This document shows, in pieces, positions 16,757 through 26,473 of a stretch of DNA of 64,000 nt (its first letter is position 1; every line of letters starts with the position of its first letter). The position numbers and the translations under genes were made by a program. Origin of the DNA: Acidobacteriota bacterium (GTDB lineage Bacteria; Acidobacteriota; Thermoanaerobaculia; Multivoradales; J023); contig JAJCXR010000014.1 in the NCBI GenBank assembly GCA_029263315.1, positions 62,001-126,000 on the forward strand, read 5' to 3'. Below the pieces are notes generated by a model. That model was not told where the DNA came from, ran no database searches, and saw only the letters and a program-made list of their open reading frames with translations.

Positions 16757-18220
16757 GTGAATTTTCGTGCCACATGGAGAGTCCTCGGACGCCTACTCCT
16801 GGTCTTGGCGGCGGCGGAGATTCTGCCCGTTTTCTGTTGTCTCATCTACGGTGAAACGCAGTCCGCCATGGGCTTTGTTGCCACCGGCCTGCTCACCGGT
16901 GCCTGCGGTTGGTTGCTGATTCGCATCGGCACAGAGGTGACGGTGCTCTACCGCCGTGAGGGCGTCTTGATTGTCGTCGGCGGCTGGGTCTTGGCATCGA
17001 TCTTCGGCGCATTGCCCTATTTGCTCACCGGCACCTTGGCCCACCCCGTGGACGCGCTCTTCGAGTCGGCTTCCGGTTTTACCACCACCGGCGCCTCGGT
17101 CTTGACCGACATCGAAGGCAGCGGCCGCGGCATTCTGTTGTGGCGCAGCTTCAGCCAATGGTTGGGGGGCATGGGTATCATCGTCCTCTTCGTCGCCCTG
17201 CTGCCGGAGCTCGGGGCGGGGGCCCGCTTTCTCTATCAGCTGGAAGTACCAGGTCCCACGGCAGAGACTCTTCGTCCACGGGTGCGCGAGACGGCAATGA
17301 CCCTGTGGCAGCTCTACATGTGGATCACCGCAGCGCAGGTGATCTGCCTTTTGGTAGCGGGTCTCGATCTCTACGACGCGTTGACCCACACCTTCTCGAC
17401 CTTGTCGACGGGTGGATTTTCGCCCCGCAACACCTCGGTGGAAGCCTTTGAATCTCCCTGGGTCCACCTCATCATCATTGTCTTCATGATCATTGCCGGA
17501 GCCAATTTCTCGCTCTATTATGGATTGCTGCGTGATCGCGGGCGGACTTTGAGGCGGGATGCCGAGCTGCGGACCTATCTGATGATTATTTTTGGCACCA
17601 GCGTTCTGATCACCTGGAATCTGTGGGCCGAAGGGACCTACAGCAACGTCGCCAAGGGGTTCTTAGACAGCCTCTTCCAAGTGGTCTCGGTGGTGACGAC
17701 GACGGGTTTCGCCACCGCCGATTTCGACGCCTGGCCGCGTTTTTCGGTCATGACCCTGGTGTTGTTGATGTTTCTCGGCGGCTGTGCCGGCTCGACGGCC
17801 GGGGGGCCCAAGATCATGCGCATGGTGATCGGTCTCAAGTCGGCGTTGCGGGAAGTGAGGACCATCTTCAGCCCTAACACCGTGGAGTCGATTTTCATCG
17901 CCGGCAAGCCGGTGCCCAACCACGTCGTCCGCAGCGTTGCGGGTTTTTTCATTCTCTATGTGTCGATCTGGGCCGCCGGCACCTATCTGCTGACCTTGGA
18001 CGGGCCCGACCCCGGTGGTCTCGATCTGGTGTCGGCGGCGACGGCGTCCATTGCCACCTTGGGAAACATCGGGCCGGGTCTCGAGCTTGTCGGACCGACC
18101 AGGAACTTCGCCTTCTTCCCCGCCTGGCAAAAGCTGATGATGGTGGTGCTGATGTGGCTGGGACGGCTCGAGGTCTACGTCATCGTCGCCTTGGTCAGCC
18201 CGGCCTATTGGCGACGTTAG
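16757..18220 (+). CDS. trkH: Trk potassium uptake channel subunit TrkH
   Basis: 487 residues starting at GTG 16757, with about ten hydrophobic segments. The four selectivity-filter P-loops are recognisable: SGFTTTGASV, LSTGGFSP, TTTGFATADF and ATLGNIGPG. It moves K+ across the inner membrane under TrkA control. The last 26 bp overlap the 3' end of the convergent kinase gene at 18195. No other K+ transport gene is present. Confidence 0.96.
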   Translation: MNFRATWRVLGRLLLVLAAAEILPVFCCLIYGETQSAMGFVATGLLTGACGWLLIRIGTEVTVLYRREGVLIVVGGWVLASIFGALPYLLTGTLAHPVDALFESASGFTTTGASVLTDIEGSGRGILLWRSFSQWLGGMGIIVLFVALLPELGAGARFLYQLEVPGPTAETLRPRVRETAMTLWQLYMWITAAQVICLLVAGLDLYDALTHTFSTLSTGGFSPRNTSVEAFESPWVHLIIIVFMIIAGANFSLYYGLLRDRGRTLRRDAELRTYLMIIFGTSVLITWNLWAEGTYSNVAKGFLDSLFQVVSVVTTTGFATADFDAWPRFSVMTLVLLMFLGGCAGSTAGGPKIMRMVIGLKSALREVRTIFSPNTVESIFIAGKPVPNHVVRSVAGFFILYVSIWAAGTYLLTLDGPDPGGLDLVSAATASIATLGNIGPGLELVGPTRNFAFFPAWQKLMMVVLMWLGRLEVYVIVALVSPAYWRR

Positions 18221-20189
18221 CAGCCTCCTTGGAGGCGTCCTGGTTTGGCGTCTTATCCAGCACCGCGGTCAAGCTTTTCATTGTCGAGGTGGTGTTCACC
18301 ATGCAGGAATGGGCCAGCTGGCGACGAATCCCCGAGAGGGACTCGAAGGTCTCCGGGCTGGGCTGCCAACGGATGTCGAGCTCCCTTTCCAGGGCCTCGA
18401 GACGGGACACCACCTCGGAGGCGCTGGCAGGCCTTCCGGCCGGGGTCTTGGCCAGCAGGGCATCGACCAAGCGGACCAATTCCTCGGGCAGATCTTGACG
18501 TATTTCGTTGATCGGAGTGGGGTCTTCGACGATGGTATTGATCACGGTGTGCCGAAGATTGCGCCCAAAGAAGGGGTGTTTCCCCGACAGCGCCTCATAG
18601 AGGATGATGCCGAGGGCGAAGAGGTCGCTGCTCGGGCCATAGCCTTCACCTTGCAACGCCTCAGGCGCTAGATAGCCGGGGGTGCCACAGACCACATCGG
18701 CGGCCATGGCGGCCGAGGAGATGAGCTGGGAGATGCCAAAGTCGGTGACCTTGATCGAGGCGTCGAAACCCAGCAGGATATTGCCCGGCTTGACATCGTG
18801 ATGCACGAGGTCGCTGTTGTGCGCTACTTCCAGGGCCCGGGCGATGGCCAAGCCGATGGGGACCGCCTCTTCGGTGGTCAAGGTGACCCGGTCCCAGAGG
18901 TACGAATCGAGACTGACCCCGGCAACAAATTCCATGGCGATGTAGGCCGAATGGCCGGCATCGGCGACATCGTAGGTGGTGACGATATTTGGGTGGTGAA
19001 AGCGAGCGCTGATCGAGGCTTCGTCCAGCAGGCTTTTGACCAGTTTCTCGCGGTCGAATTCTTCGGCCGAGACTTTGATCGTTTTCAGGGCCACATCGCG
19101 ATGCAGCTTGGGGTCCCAGGCACGGAACACGGAGCCCATGGCGCCGGAGCCCACCAGCTCGTTGATTTTGTACCGCCCCAGGTAGACATCTTTCAGCTCT
19201 TCGCTGTTCTTGATGCGTTCCCGCAAGAGCTTGAAAGCCTCTCCGAGCTGTTGAATCTCAGAGCCGCCGCCGAGGGCCTGATCGCCGACCAATCCTTTTT
19301 GGGCCTCGATGAGGTGCCGCAAAGGGCGAATCAAGCTGAGATAGGCGCCGGTCGACAGCAGCAGGGTGAGCAAGAGAGCGGCGGCGGCGGCCTGCCGGGT
19401 CGCCTTTTGGATGCGTTGCGTCGCCACTTCGGCGACGCGGGCCGGCTGTCGGGAGAGCACAAACCACGAGGTGCCCTCCACCGGAGCAAAGCCGACGATC
19501 GAGTCTTCCCCTTGCAGGTTGGCGTAGCGCCCACTCTCCGATCCCAGCTTGCCACTCTGGGCCCGCTCGATGATGAGAGGAGGAAAGCTGTCGAGCGGGA
19601 CCTTGGCACCGGCCAGCACCTCACCCTCACGGCTGGCCAGGATTTCCTGTGCCTCCGGTCCCATCTCAGCGCTCTGGACCATACCGTGCAGGGGCTCGGC
19701 ATCGGCGATCAGGACAACGGAGCCTCGGCCGCCGGGGAGGGACCGTTGCAAGCGCAGCCAAGGACGACTCTTGCCGCGCACCAAGGCGGTGGCCTGGGAA
19801 ACCTCCGGCTGCAAGGTGCCGCTGATTTCGACCTTGAGGTCGGTGCGTTGAATGAGCACCACTTTCTCACCGTCGTCGCTGTAGAGCCCCACCGCCGCCA
19901 CCCTGGGGTCGGCCTGCAGCAGGCCGCTCAGCAAGGAGGTGACGGCCGGTGACTTGGGGTCTGCCATCACCGCCGGGTTGGAGGCGACGCCTTCGCTCAA
20001 GGTGTCGAAGGAGCTGAGATAGGCGGCGACCCGGGCGGCGGAAGACGAGGAGGCCACCATGTGAGTACGTTGCACTTGCTCGAGCAAGGCATCGGTATTG
20101 GAGCGCAGCTGAAGGAAGCCGATGGCCAGGGGCACCAAGGCGGTGATGGCGAGGGTCGCCACCACCGTCAGCAGAAGAGGACGTTTCAC
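18195..20189 (-). CDS. Transmembrane sensor Ser/Thr protein kinase (Cache-like, HAMP, non-RD kinase)
   Basis: 664 residues. TM1 at about 5-27, an extracytoplasmic sensor region to about 265 that resembles a dCache domain, TM2 at about 268-289, a HAMP-like linker, then a Hanks-type kinase at 340-610. Key kinase residues: glycine loop GSGAMGSV (347-354), catalytic Lys 369 in VALK, catalytic loop HHDVKPGN (463-470) and DFG (483-485). The usual HRD arginine is His, making it a non-RD kinase that may not need activation-loop phosphorylation. It overlaps the upstream LysM-FecR gene by 4 bp (ATGA) and so is its translational partner; they probably sense cell-envelope state together. The 3' end overlaps trkH convergently. 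Confidence 0.9.
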   Translation of the reverse strand: MKRPLLLTVVATLAITALVPLAIGFLQLRSNTDALLEQVQRTHMVASSSSAARVAAYLSSFDTLSEGVASNPAVMADPKSPAVTSLLSGLLQADPRVAAVGLYSDDGEKVVLIQRTDLKVEISGTLQPEVSQATALVRGKSRPWLRLQRSLPGGRGSVVLIADAEPLHGMVQSAEMGPEAQEILASREGEVLAGAKVPLDSFPPLIIERAQSGKLGSESGRYANLQGEDSIVGFAPVEGTSWFVLSRQPARVAEVATQRIQKATRQAAAAALLLTLLLSTGAYLSLIRPLRHLIEAQKGLVGDQALGGGSEIQQLGEAFKLLRERIKNSEELKDVYLGRYKINELVGSGAMGSVFRAWDPKLHRDVALKTIKVSAEEFDREKLVKSLLDEASISARFHHPNIVTTYDVADAGHSAYIAMEFVAGVSLDSYLWDRVTLTTEEAVPIGLAIARALEVAHNSDLVHHDVKPGNILLGFDASIKVTDFGISQLISSAAMAADVVCGTPGYLAPEALQGEGYGPSSDLFALGIILYEALSGKHPFFGRNLRHTVINTIVEDPTPINEIRQDLPEELVRLVDALLAKTPAGRPASASEVVSRLEALERELDIRWQPSPETFESLSGIRRQLAHSCMVNTTSTMKSLTAVLDKTPNQDASKEAANVANRPG

Positions 20190-21961
20190 CGCGACGGGCT
20201 CAAGGGCATGGCGATACGGCTCCGGTTGCCCACACAGTCAATGGCTTCGACGATCAAGACGGCGGTGGCCTTGCGGCCGCCCAGGGAGCGCTCTTCGAGC
20301 TCGTAGCGGACGGTGTCGATGATCTGACAGATGTCGTCCTCGGCCAGCAGCCAGAGGCCGCGTTGCTTGTTCAGCTTCTGGTCGGCCCCGTCCAAGCGCA
20401 GGCTACCGCTGGTGGGACGCAAGATGACCTGCGTGAAGTCCGAATCCAACCACCAGTTGCGACCGGCGACGGACAGGACTTGGCGCCCCCGTTGCGTGGC
20501 GCTCGGTCCGTCGAGCTCGGAAAAGCGTTCCACCAGATCGCGGGCCACCGGCTCGCCCACCGATTGCAGGCCCAGCACGAAGCGGGGGGCCACGTCATCG
20601 TATACGAGCTCGATGGGGTCGGAAGTCCGCGTATTGCCGGCCTTGTCTGTGGCGACGATCACCACTTGGTGCTCGCCGGTGGTCCATGGTCCGGCGAGAT
20701 CGGCCGCGGCCTTGTGCTCTCCGTCGATGATCGGGTACCACGATTCGATGCCGCTGCCCATGTCCTCGGGTTCGATTTTCAGCTCAAATCCAGGACCTAC
20801 GATGACATCCTCGTCAATATTGGCCCGCGGGCCTTCGAAGCGGAAGCCCACTGTCGGCGCATCGGCGTCGTGGGGCCGATCGACCCGCTTGAAGAGGATT
20901 TCTTCACTGGGATAGCCGTCGAGCCCGGAGGGGCTGGTGGCGGTGACGCGCCAGAACAGGTCGCCCAGGGGCAAGTCTTCGTCCGGTGACCAGGGGGGGG
21001 CGTCGATGCCGGTGGCCCGAGCAATCAGGGATTGGCAGTTTCGATCCCGACAAACTTCGACGGTGTAAGACTGCGCCCCGGTCACCGGTTGCCAGCGCAT
21101 CTCAGGTCGCCGGTGGGCCCACTCCGAAGCCTCCTGGGGAACGAGATGCGTGGCGGCGGGTAGCAGTTTTTCCGGCGGCGACGGGGGTTTGCCACCGCTG
21201 GCCGCCGAGCCCATGCCTTCGGGCACTTGGATGCTCTGGCCGGCAGCGGAGAGTTGGCTCTCGCCGCTGTAGATCATCACTTGGGCGGCGTTGCCGGCGT
21301 TGCGGGCACGGGCTTCAAGCTTGCCGTCCGGGCCGACCTTGGGGACCATCGAGGCATCGCCGATGTGGATTTCAATACCCAGCCCAAGATCGCCAGTGGA
21401 CCCTGGAACACGACTGAAATCGGCTTGGCCTTCGTCGATCTCGATGAGCGCTTTGGCGACCTCCTGCCCGGTCTGAGTGGCTTTGCCAATAATCACCAGA
21501 GACAGCTCGGAGATCACCAGCATGGTGTCGTCGGTGAAGAGCAGCGAGGCGGAGGAAGCCTTGGAGGTGCGGAGATTGTCGTTGGGCTGCAGCAGATCCT
21601 GGAGCTCGGCGTCTTTCCACTTCAAGGGCAGCAGGCGGTTTTCCACCTTGTTTGACAGCATGGCCACCAGCGCACCGTCGACGGGCACCTCTTCGATCAA
21701 GACGTGAAGCCGATCTCCGGGCTGGAGCCGGTGGGGGTCGCCGAGGGTTTCTTGGTTGAGTTTCCAGTTCTCCCGCCAGCGTTTGGACGAGCCGAGGTAA
21801 CGGGCGGTGATGTTCTCGAGAGTGTCGCCGGGCCGGACGACATGAATTCCCTGGCGGTAGGCCGTCGCTCCACTATCCGAATCAGCCGCCTGAGCTGAAG
21901 GCGGAGCAATCAAGGTCGAGGCCAGGCCAAGAATCAAGGCGATGAAGGTTCGAATCTGCAT
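20186..21961 (-). CDS. Secreted LysM-FecR domain protein
   Basis: 591 residues from ATG 21961, preceded by AAGGGAG 6 nt away. A signal peptide (about 25 residues, ending PPSAQA) is followed by a LysM domain at about 39-87 (VVRPGDTLENITARYLG, then LQPGDRLHVL), which binds peptidoglycan. Next is a FecR-like beta domain (residues ~95-240), then two Ig/fibronectin-like regions with a fold like those of extracellular Ig proteins, and a C-terminus with two cysteines. FecR/LysM proteins of this type occur beside sensor kinases or adenylate cyclases in several phyla. Here the next gene is a transmembrane Ser/Thr kinase, overlapping by 4 bp, so this protein is the likely periplasmic partner or ligand. 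Confidence 0.87.
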   Translation of the reverse strand: MQIRTFIALILGLASTLIAPPSAQAADSDSGATAYRQGIHVVRPGDTLENITARYLGSSKRWRENWKLNQETLGDPHRLQPGDRLHVLIEEVPVDGALVAMLSNKVENRLLPLKWKDAELQDLLQPNDNLRTSKASSASLLFTDDTMLVISELSLVIIGKATQTGQEVAKALIEIDEGQADFSRVPGSTGDLGLGIEIHIGDASMVPKVGPDGKLEARARNAGNAAQVMIYSGESQLSAAGQSIQVPEGMGSAASGGKPPSPPEKLLPAATHLVPQEASEWAHRRPEMRWQPVTGAQSYTVEVCRDRNCQSLIARATGIDAPPWSPDEDLPLGDLFWRVTATSPSGLDGYPSEEILFKRVDRPHDADAPTVGFRFEGPRANIDEDVIVGPGFELKIEPEDMGSGIESWYPIIDGEHKAAADLAGPWTTGEHQVVIVATDKAGNTRTSDPIELVYDDVAPRFVLGLQSVGEPVARDLVERFSELDGPSATQRGRQVLSVAGRNWWLDSDFTQVILRPTSGSLRLDGADQKLNKQRGLWLLAEDDICQIIDTVRYELEERSLGGRKATAVLIVEAIDCVGNRSRIAMPLSPSR

Positions 21962-22167
21962 TACGAGCTCCCTTTCCTGGGGAATCATGGTCCTGGGAAT
22001 CATGCCCCGGCGCCCTCACTACTGATCAATAACCATGATGTGAGGAAATAGCCTACTAGGCTGCAGGGGCAGAATCCAGGCCTGGGGCAGGGACTTCGAG
22101 GCCACAGATGGGCCACAGCTCTGCCGATGGCGGAGAGCCGAGGCGGAATAGACGTTAAGCCTGTGCC

Positions 22168-23208
22168 TTATGACTGTTCGCCCTCGAAGTCGAGGGTTAG
22201 CCCATCGAGGGCGGCAACCCGAGCGATGAGGTCGGCGACACGGGAGCTGTAACCCCATTCATTGTCGTACCAGGCCATCACTTTGACCAGATTGCCGTCC
22301 ATCACCTTGGTCAAGGGCGCATCGAAGATGCAGGAGTGGCTGTTGCCGACGATATCCGTCGAGACGATGGGGTCTGTCTGGTATTGCAGAATGCCCTTGA
22401 GGGGACCGGCTGCAGCTTCCGCCATAGCGGCGTTGATCTGTTCAGCGGTGACGTCGTTTTCTGTTTCCAGAGTGAAATCGATGATGCTGCCATCGGGTAC
22501 CGGGACACGAATGGCCAGACCGTCGAGGCGGCCGTCGAGCTCCGGAATCACCCGGCCGATGGCCTTGGCGGCCCCGGTCGAGGTGGGAATGATGTTCAAG
22601 GCAGCGTGCCGAGAGCGGCGGAAATCGCGATGGGGAGCATCCACCAGGCGCTGATCGGCGGTGTAGGCGTGGACGGTGGTCAGTTGACCCCGTCGGATAC
22701 CCACCAGCTGATGCACGATCATGCACACCGGAGCGGCGCAGTTGGTGGTACAGCTGGCGTTGCTGATGATCGTCGAGTCGGCGGTGACGACCGCGTCGTT
22801 GACCCCCATGACGACGGTGCTTTCCAGGTAGTCTTTGGTGGGCACGGTGACGATCACCCGCTTGGCGCCGGCTTCCAGGTGGTGCGCCAGTTGATCGAGC
22901 TTGCGGAAGGCGCCGGTGCTTTCGATGACGTAGTCGATACCCATCTCTTTCCACGGCAGCTTCGAAGGGTCCTTTTCCTGCAATACCTGGAAGGGATCAC
23001 CGTCGATGGTCATGGTGTTACCGTCGAGGGAGATGTCTCCTGGGTAGGGGCCGTGTACGCTGTCGTACTTGATGGCGTAGGCCAAGTGCTCGGGATCAGC
23101 GAGGTCGTTGATGGCCACGACATCGAAGTGGCGTCGGGTCTTGGCGATGCGGATGACTTGGCGACCGATGCGGCCGAATCCGTTGATGGCGATCTTTGGC
23201 GTAGGCAT
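22168..23208 (-). CDS. gap: Glyceraldehyde-3-phosphate dehydrogenase
   Basis: 346 residues. NAD-binding INGFGRIGR (8-16), the NAD-preferring AINDLAD (D35 region), catalytic Cys153 in SNASCTTNCAAP, and the C-terminal WYDNEWGYSSR motif are all present. It oxidises glyceraldehyde-3-phosphate in glycolysis. GAGGAAA lies before the ATG. It stands alone, 206 bp upstream of the LysM-FecR operon, with no pgk beside it. Confident on function; isozyme role unclear. Confidence 0.97.
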   Translation of the reverse strand: MPTPKIAINGFGRIGRQVIRIAKTRRHFDVVAINDLADPEHLAYAIKYDSVHGPYPGDISLDGNTMTIDGDPFQVLQEKDPSKLPWKEMGIDYVIESTGAFRKLDQLAHHLEAGAKRVIVTVPTKDYLESTVVMGVNDAVVTADSTIISNASCTTNCAAPVCMIVHQLVGIRRGQLTTVHAYTADQRLVDAPHRDFRRSRHAALNIIPTSTGAAKAIGRVIPELDGRLDGLAIRVPVPDGSIIDFTLETENDVTAEQINAAMAEAAAGPLKGILQYQTDPIVSTDIVGNSHSCIFDAPLTKVMDGNLVKVMAWYDNEWGYSSRVADLIARVAALDGLTLDFEGEQS

Positions 23209-23338
23209 GATTTCCTCGGCGTCGTGCTTTCGAATGAAGAGGTCGTAAGCTTGTCAGGCGATTGTAGCCTCAGAGCACCAAGCCTAGACCTTGGGACGGC
23301 AGGACTCAAGTCACCGTCGATGAGAATCTGGAGAAGAC

Positions 23339-24457
23339 ATGCAGCGTTCAGCATTCTTGGGACCTTTTTCTAAGCTGGCGGCACCTACGCTGACCCTGTG
23401 GGTCCTCGTGGTGTCCCTTGCCTGCCGATCGTCCCTCGGGCCGGAGGTGGCTGCTTCCCCGACGTCGGCGTCGACGGTGGAGGTGACCGTCCAGGGGCAA
23501 GAGCACGGCCCGGTCTTGGAGCAAGCGCTTTTGGCGACGGAGGGGGCCTGGGAGACGTTGCAAGTCCGGCTCGCCGGAGGCCAAGAGGATCTCGTCGCGG
23601 CGACCCTGGAAGCCTATTTAGCTCTTCACCCCGACGATCGGCGAGCCCATGATTTGATGGGTCAAGCGCGTTTCGAGCAAGGGCGCTACGATGATGCCAA
23701 GAGGCATCTGGAGAGGGCCGTTGCCTTGGCCGATGAGGATGCCATGACTCACCTGTGGCTGGGCAAGGTGTTGGCGGAGGACATCGATCGCGCCATGGTT
23801 TTTGCCAAGTTGCCATTGGCCAAGAGGCTGCTGGGGCATTTCGAACGGGCGGCGGAGATCGACCCGCTGAGCGTCCCAGCCCACACCGCCCTGGCCCGCT
23901 TTCACCTCGAAGCTCCCGCCATGGCCGGAGGCAGCGGCGAGCGCATGCGTCACCACATCGACCGCCTTCATGCCCTCGATGCGGCGGCCGGGCATCGATT
24001 GGAGGCCCGTCTATATCAGCGCGCCAAGGATTCCGCGGCGGCGGAGCGAGAGCTCCGGCTGGCCGTGGCGGCGGCCCCGCGCGAAGCGGAAAACTACTCG
24101 GATCTGGGCACTCTGCTGCTGCAACAGGGCCGGCCGGAGGAGGCCCTGCCGCTGTTGCGTCAGGCGGTCGCCCTGGCGCTCCGTCCCGGGGAGGCCCACT
24201 TTCGTTTGGCAGAAGCGGTTTTGCAAGTGGCAACGCCGCCGCTCGAGGAAGCGCGGGACGCGCTGCTGGCCTACGTGCAGCACCACCCCACCCATGATCA
24301 ACCCAGTCTCGGCGAAGCCTGGTTTCAACTGGGCAGGGTCCAACAAGCCTTGGGTGATGACTTGGCGGCTGGGCTTTGTTTTCGACAGACGTTGCAGCAC
24401 ATCCCCAACCATCGCCAAGCCGAGCAGGCCGTGCAAGCTCTGTCGGACGACGGCTGA
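23339..24457 (+). CDS. TPR lipoprotein
   Basis: 372 residues. The N-terminus is a lipoprotein signal with a lipobox-like end VVSLAC (Cys ~29). About six TPR-like repeats follow (for example RRAHDLMGQARFEQGRYDDA and AENYSDLGTLLLQQGRPEEA), with a less regular linker between. GGAGAAG precedes the ATG. It is convergent with the glycosyltransferase-TPR gene, 19 bp between stops. Probably an envelope scaffold; no enzymatic motif seen. Confidence 0.8.
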   Translation: MQRSAFLGPFSKLAAPTLTLWVLVVSLACRSSLGPEVAASPTSASTVEVTVQGQEHGPVLEQALLATEGAWETLQVRLAGGQEDLVAATLEAYLALHPDDRRAHDLMGQARFEQGRYDDAKRHLERAVALADEDAMTHLWLGKVLAEDIDRAMVFAKLPLAKRLLGHFERAAEIDPLSVPAHTALARFHLEAPAMAGGSGERMRHHIDRLHALDAAAGHRLEARLYQRAKDSAAAERELRLAVAAAPREAENYSDLGTLLLQQGRPEEALPLLRQAVALALRPGEAHFRLAEAVLQVATPPLEEARDALLAYVQHHPTHDQPSLGEAWFQLGRVQQALGDDLAAGLCFRQTLQHIPNHRQAEQAVQALSDDG

Positions 24458-24476
24458 GCTTGTGAGGTCTCGGAGA

Positions 24477-26432
24477 TCAGGGGACGGGCGCCAAACGTTG
24501 CCCTAGAGCTGCCGCCTCCTCGTCGCGGCCGGCGGCGCGATAAGCGGTGGCCAAAACAGCGAGGGCTCGGCGGTCCTGGCCGCCGGTGAGGGCGACCGCC
24601 CGCTCGGCCAGACGCACCGCTTCGTCGGCGTCCCGCAGGGCCGGGTCTGGGCTGGTGGCCAGGGTGCCCGCCAAATTGACCAGGGCGCTCAAACGTTGCC
24701 CATCGAGCCGCAGCATGGCCCGCCAATGATCCACCGCTGCGCTCAACTCGCCGTGCCTCGCCAAGAGCATGGCCAGGTTGTTATGACCGGCGACGTTGTT
24801 TGGGTCGAGGGCCAAAGCCCGCTCGTAGGTCGCCACCGCCTCCTCGAAGCGTTCCGCCTTCACCAAGCTGTCGGCTAAGGGAAGAAGCACTTGCAGTCGT
24901 TGAGGATCCACTTCCAGGGCCTGCTGGAAGGCCTCGATGGCCCTGTCCGTCTGGCCGTTGGCCTGATAGAGCAAACCCCGCCGCGAATGCCACAGGGCTG
25001 CGTCGGGCTGGTAGGGAATCCAGGCGATACCCGTCAGGAGGCGCAGCCCTGTCAGCAGTAGCAATGCCAGGCCCAGGGAGCGGTACTGCCGCTGTCCCAA
25101 CCAATGCCACAGGGCGCCGACGCCGGCACCGCCAAGCAGCATCAACCAAGGCACCATGGGTAAGCGAAAGCGGGCGGAGACGAAGAAGGGCAGATAGGAG
25201 ACGGTGTAGGCCGCTAGGCATAGGACGAGCAGCACCGTCGTGGCGACGGTGGCCGTGTCGAGCTGACGTCGGCGCCACAGCAGGCTAGCTATCCCGAGAC
25301 CCGCCAGGGCCAAGACGGTCGCGAAGTCGAGCCCCAGGCCTAGGGTTGGCGAGATCCGTCGCTCCATGGCCAGGATCTTGGTATTGGAGATTTCCGCCGG
25401 CCCAAAGAACAGCAGTAGCTTCTTCCCCCACAGTCGCAGCACGGCCGTCGGCTCCGATGTCATGTACCGCAGGGCCCGTCGGCTAAAATAGCGTGACACC
25501 TGCGAATCCTTCAGCGCCCGTCCCTCCTGTTGCGAGACGGCGGCGACGATCTTCGGTTGATCGAAGGAGTCCCAGCCGGTATCGCCCAGCAACTGGCCAA
25601 GCTCCGGCGCGCCGGGGGTGAAGCCGTCGCTCTGCGGGTGATTGCCGACGAATAGATTGATGCCGGCGTTGGAAGTCACCAGCACGAAGTCATCGGCCAC
25701 CGAGAGGTTGCGCAGCGTCGCCGGCAGAACCGCCAAGCCGATGGCCGCGACAAAGAGCCCTGCAGATACCAGCGCCCGCGGCCTGCGCCAAGTGAGCCAC
25801 ATCCACCATGCCAAGCAAGCCGGAGCGAGGATCAAAACGTTGGGCCGTACCAAGGCCGCAAGCCCCAGCAGGAGGCCGCTGCCGATGGCCAACCACGGCG
25901 TCATCGTCCATTGCCACCGCTGCATCAACGATAGCCAGGCCACCAGCAAGAACAGCAATAATGACGGCGCCATGAATTCCGCTTCGAAGTACAGGACAAC
26001 CCAGTAGGTCGCCATCATGGCGGCACTGGCCAGTCCCGCGGCGTCGCCATAGACCCGGCGGCCCAACCGAAACAGCAGCCAACAGGTCAGAAGGCCGAGG
26101 CCCATCTGCACCAACCTCGGCAGCAAGTAACCCGGTCCGCCGAGGCGGTAGATCGCCGCCAGAAAATAGACGTAGCCCGGTGGACGGAAAAAAGGGCGTT
26201 GCTGTATTTGCGGATCTGTCACCCCGGGCGGCGGCGTCCAGTCGCCGCTCACCAGCGCCCTCGCCCAGTAGTCGTGGTACTGCGACTCGAAGCGCGGCGA
26301 GGCAAAGTCCGGTGCTTCCGTCACCTCCAGCAGATAAGTCAAGCGCAACAGGACCGCCACCAGCATGATCAGGCGAAAGAGCCAGCGGCTGCGGGGGTCG
26401 AGGGGTGGCAGGGGTTGGGCTGAGGTGCTCAC
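24477..26432 (-). CDS. ArnT/PMT-like membrane glycosyltransferase with C-terminal TPRs
   Basis: 651 residues from GTG 26432 (GGAG 9 nt upstream); a longer frame to 26537 would read through the palindromic repeats and is rejected. About ten hydrophobic segments form a GT-C fold. The first external loop has a conserved acidic region (FASPRFESQYHDYWAR) where GT39/GT83 enzymes place catalytic carboxylates, and the segment RPPGYVYFLA is typical of the family. After the last TM (residue ~440) come about four TPRs. Such enzymes move a sugar from a polyprenyl-phosphate donor to lipids or proteins outside the membrane. The C-terminal TPR fusion suggests a protein partner. Confidence 0.85.
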   Translation of the reverse strand: MSTSAQPLPPLDPRSRWLFRLIMLVAVLLRLTYLLEVTEAPDFASPRFESQYHDYWARALVSGDWTPPPGVTDPQIQQRPFFRPPGYVYFLAAIYRLGGPGYLLPRLVQMGLGLLTCWLLFRLGRRVYGDAAGLASAAMMATYWVVLYFEAEFMAPSLLLFLLVAWLSLMQRWQWTMTPWLAIGSGLLLGLAALVRPNVLILAPACLAWWMWLTWRRPRALVSAGLFVAAIGLAVLPATLRNLSVADDFVLVTSNAGINLFVGNHPQSDGFTPGAPELGQLLGDTGWDSFDQPKIVAAVSQQEGRALKDSQVSRYFSRRALRYMTSEPTAVLRLWGKKLLLFFGPAEISNTKILAMERRISPTLGLGLDFATVLALAGLGIASLLWRRRQLDTATVATTVLLVLCLAAYTVSYLPFFVSARFRLPMVPWLMLLGGAGVGALWHWLGQRQYRSLGLALLLLTGLRLLTGIAWIPYQPDAALWHSRRGLLYQANGQTDRAIEAFQQALEVDPQRLQVLLPLADSLVKAERFEEAVATYERALALDPNNVAGHNNLAMLLARHGELSAAVDHWRAMLRLDGQRLSALVNLAGTLATSPDPALRDADEAVRLAERAVALTGGQDRRALAVLATAYRAAGRDEEAAALGQRLAPVP

Positions 26433-26473
26433 TGAGGGTATCTCCGCTGGACAGTCTACCGGTCCGGTCCGGG

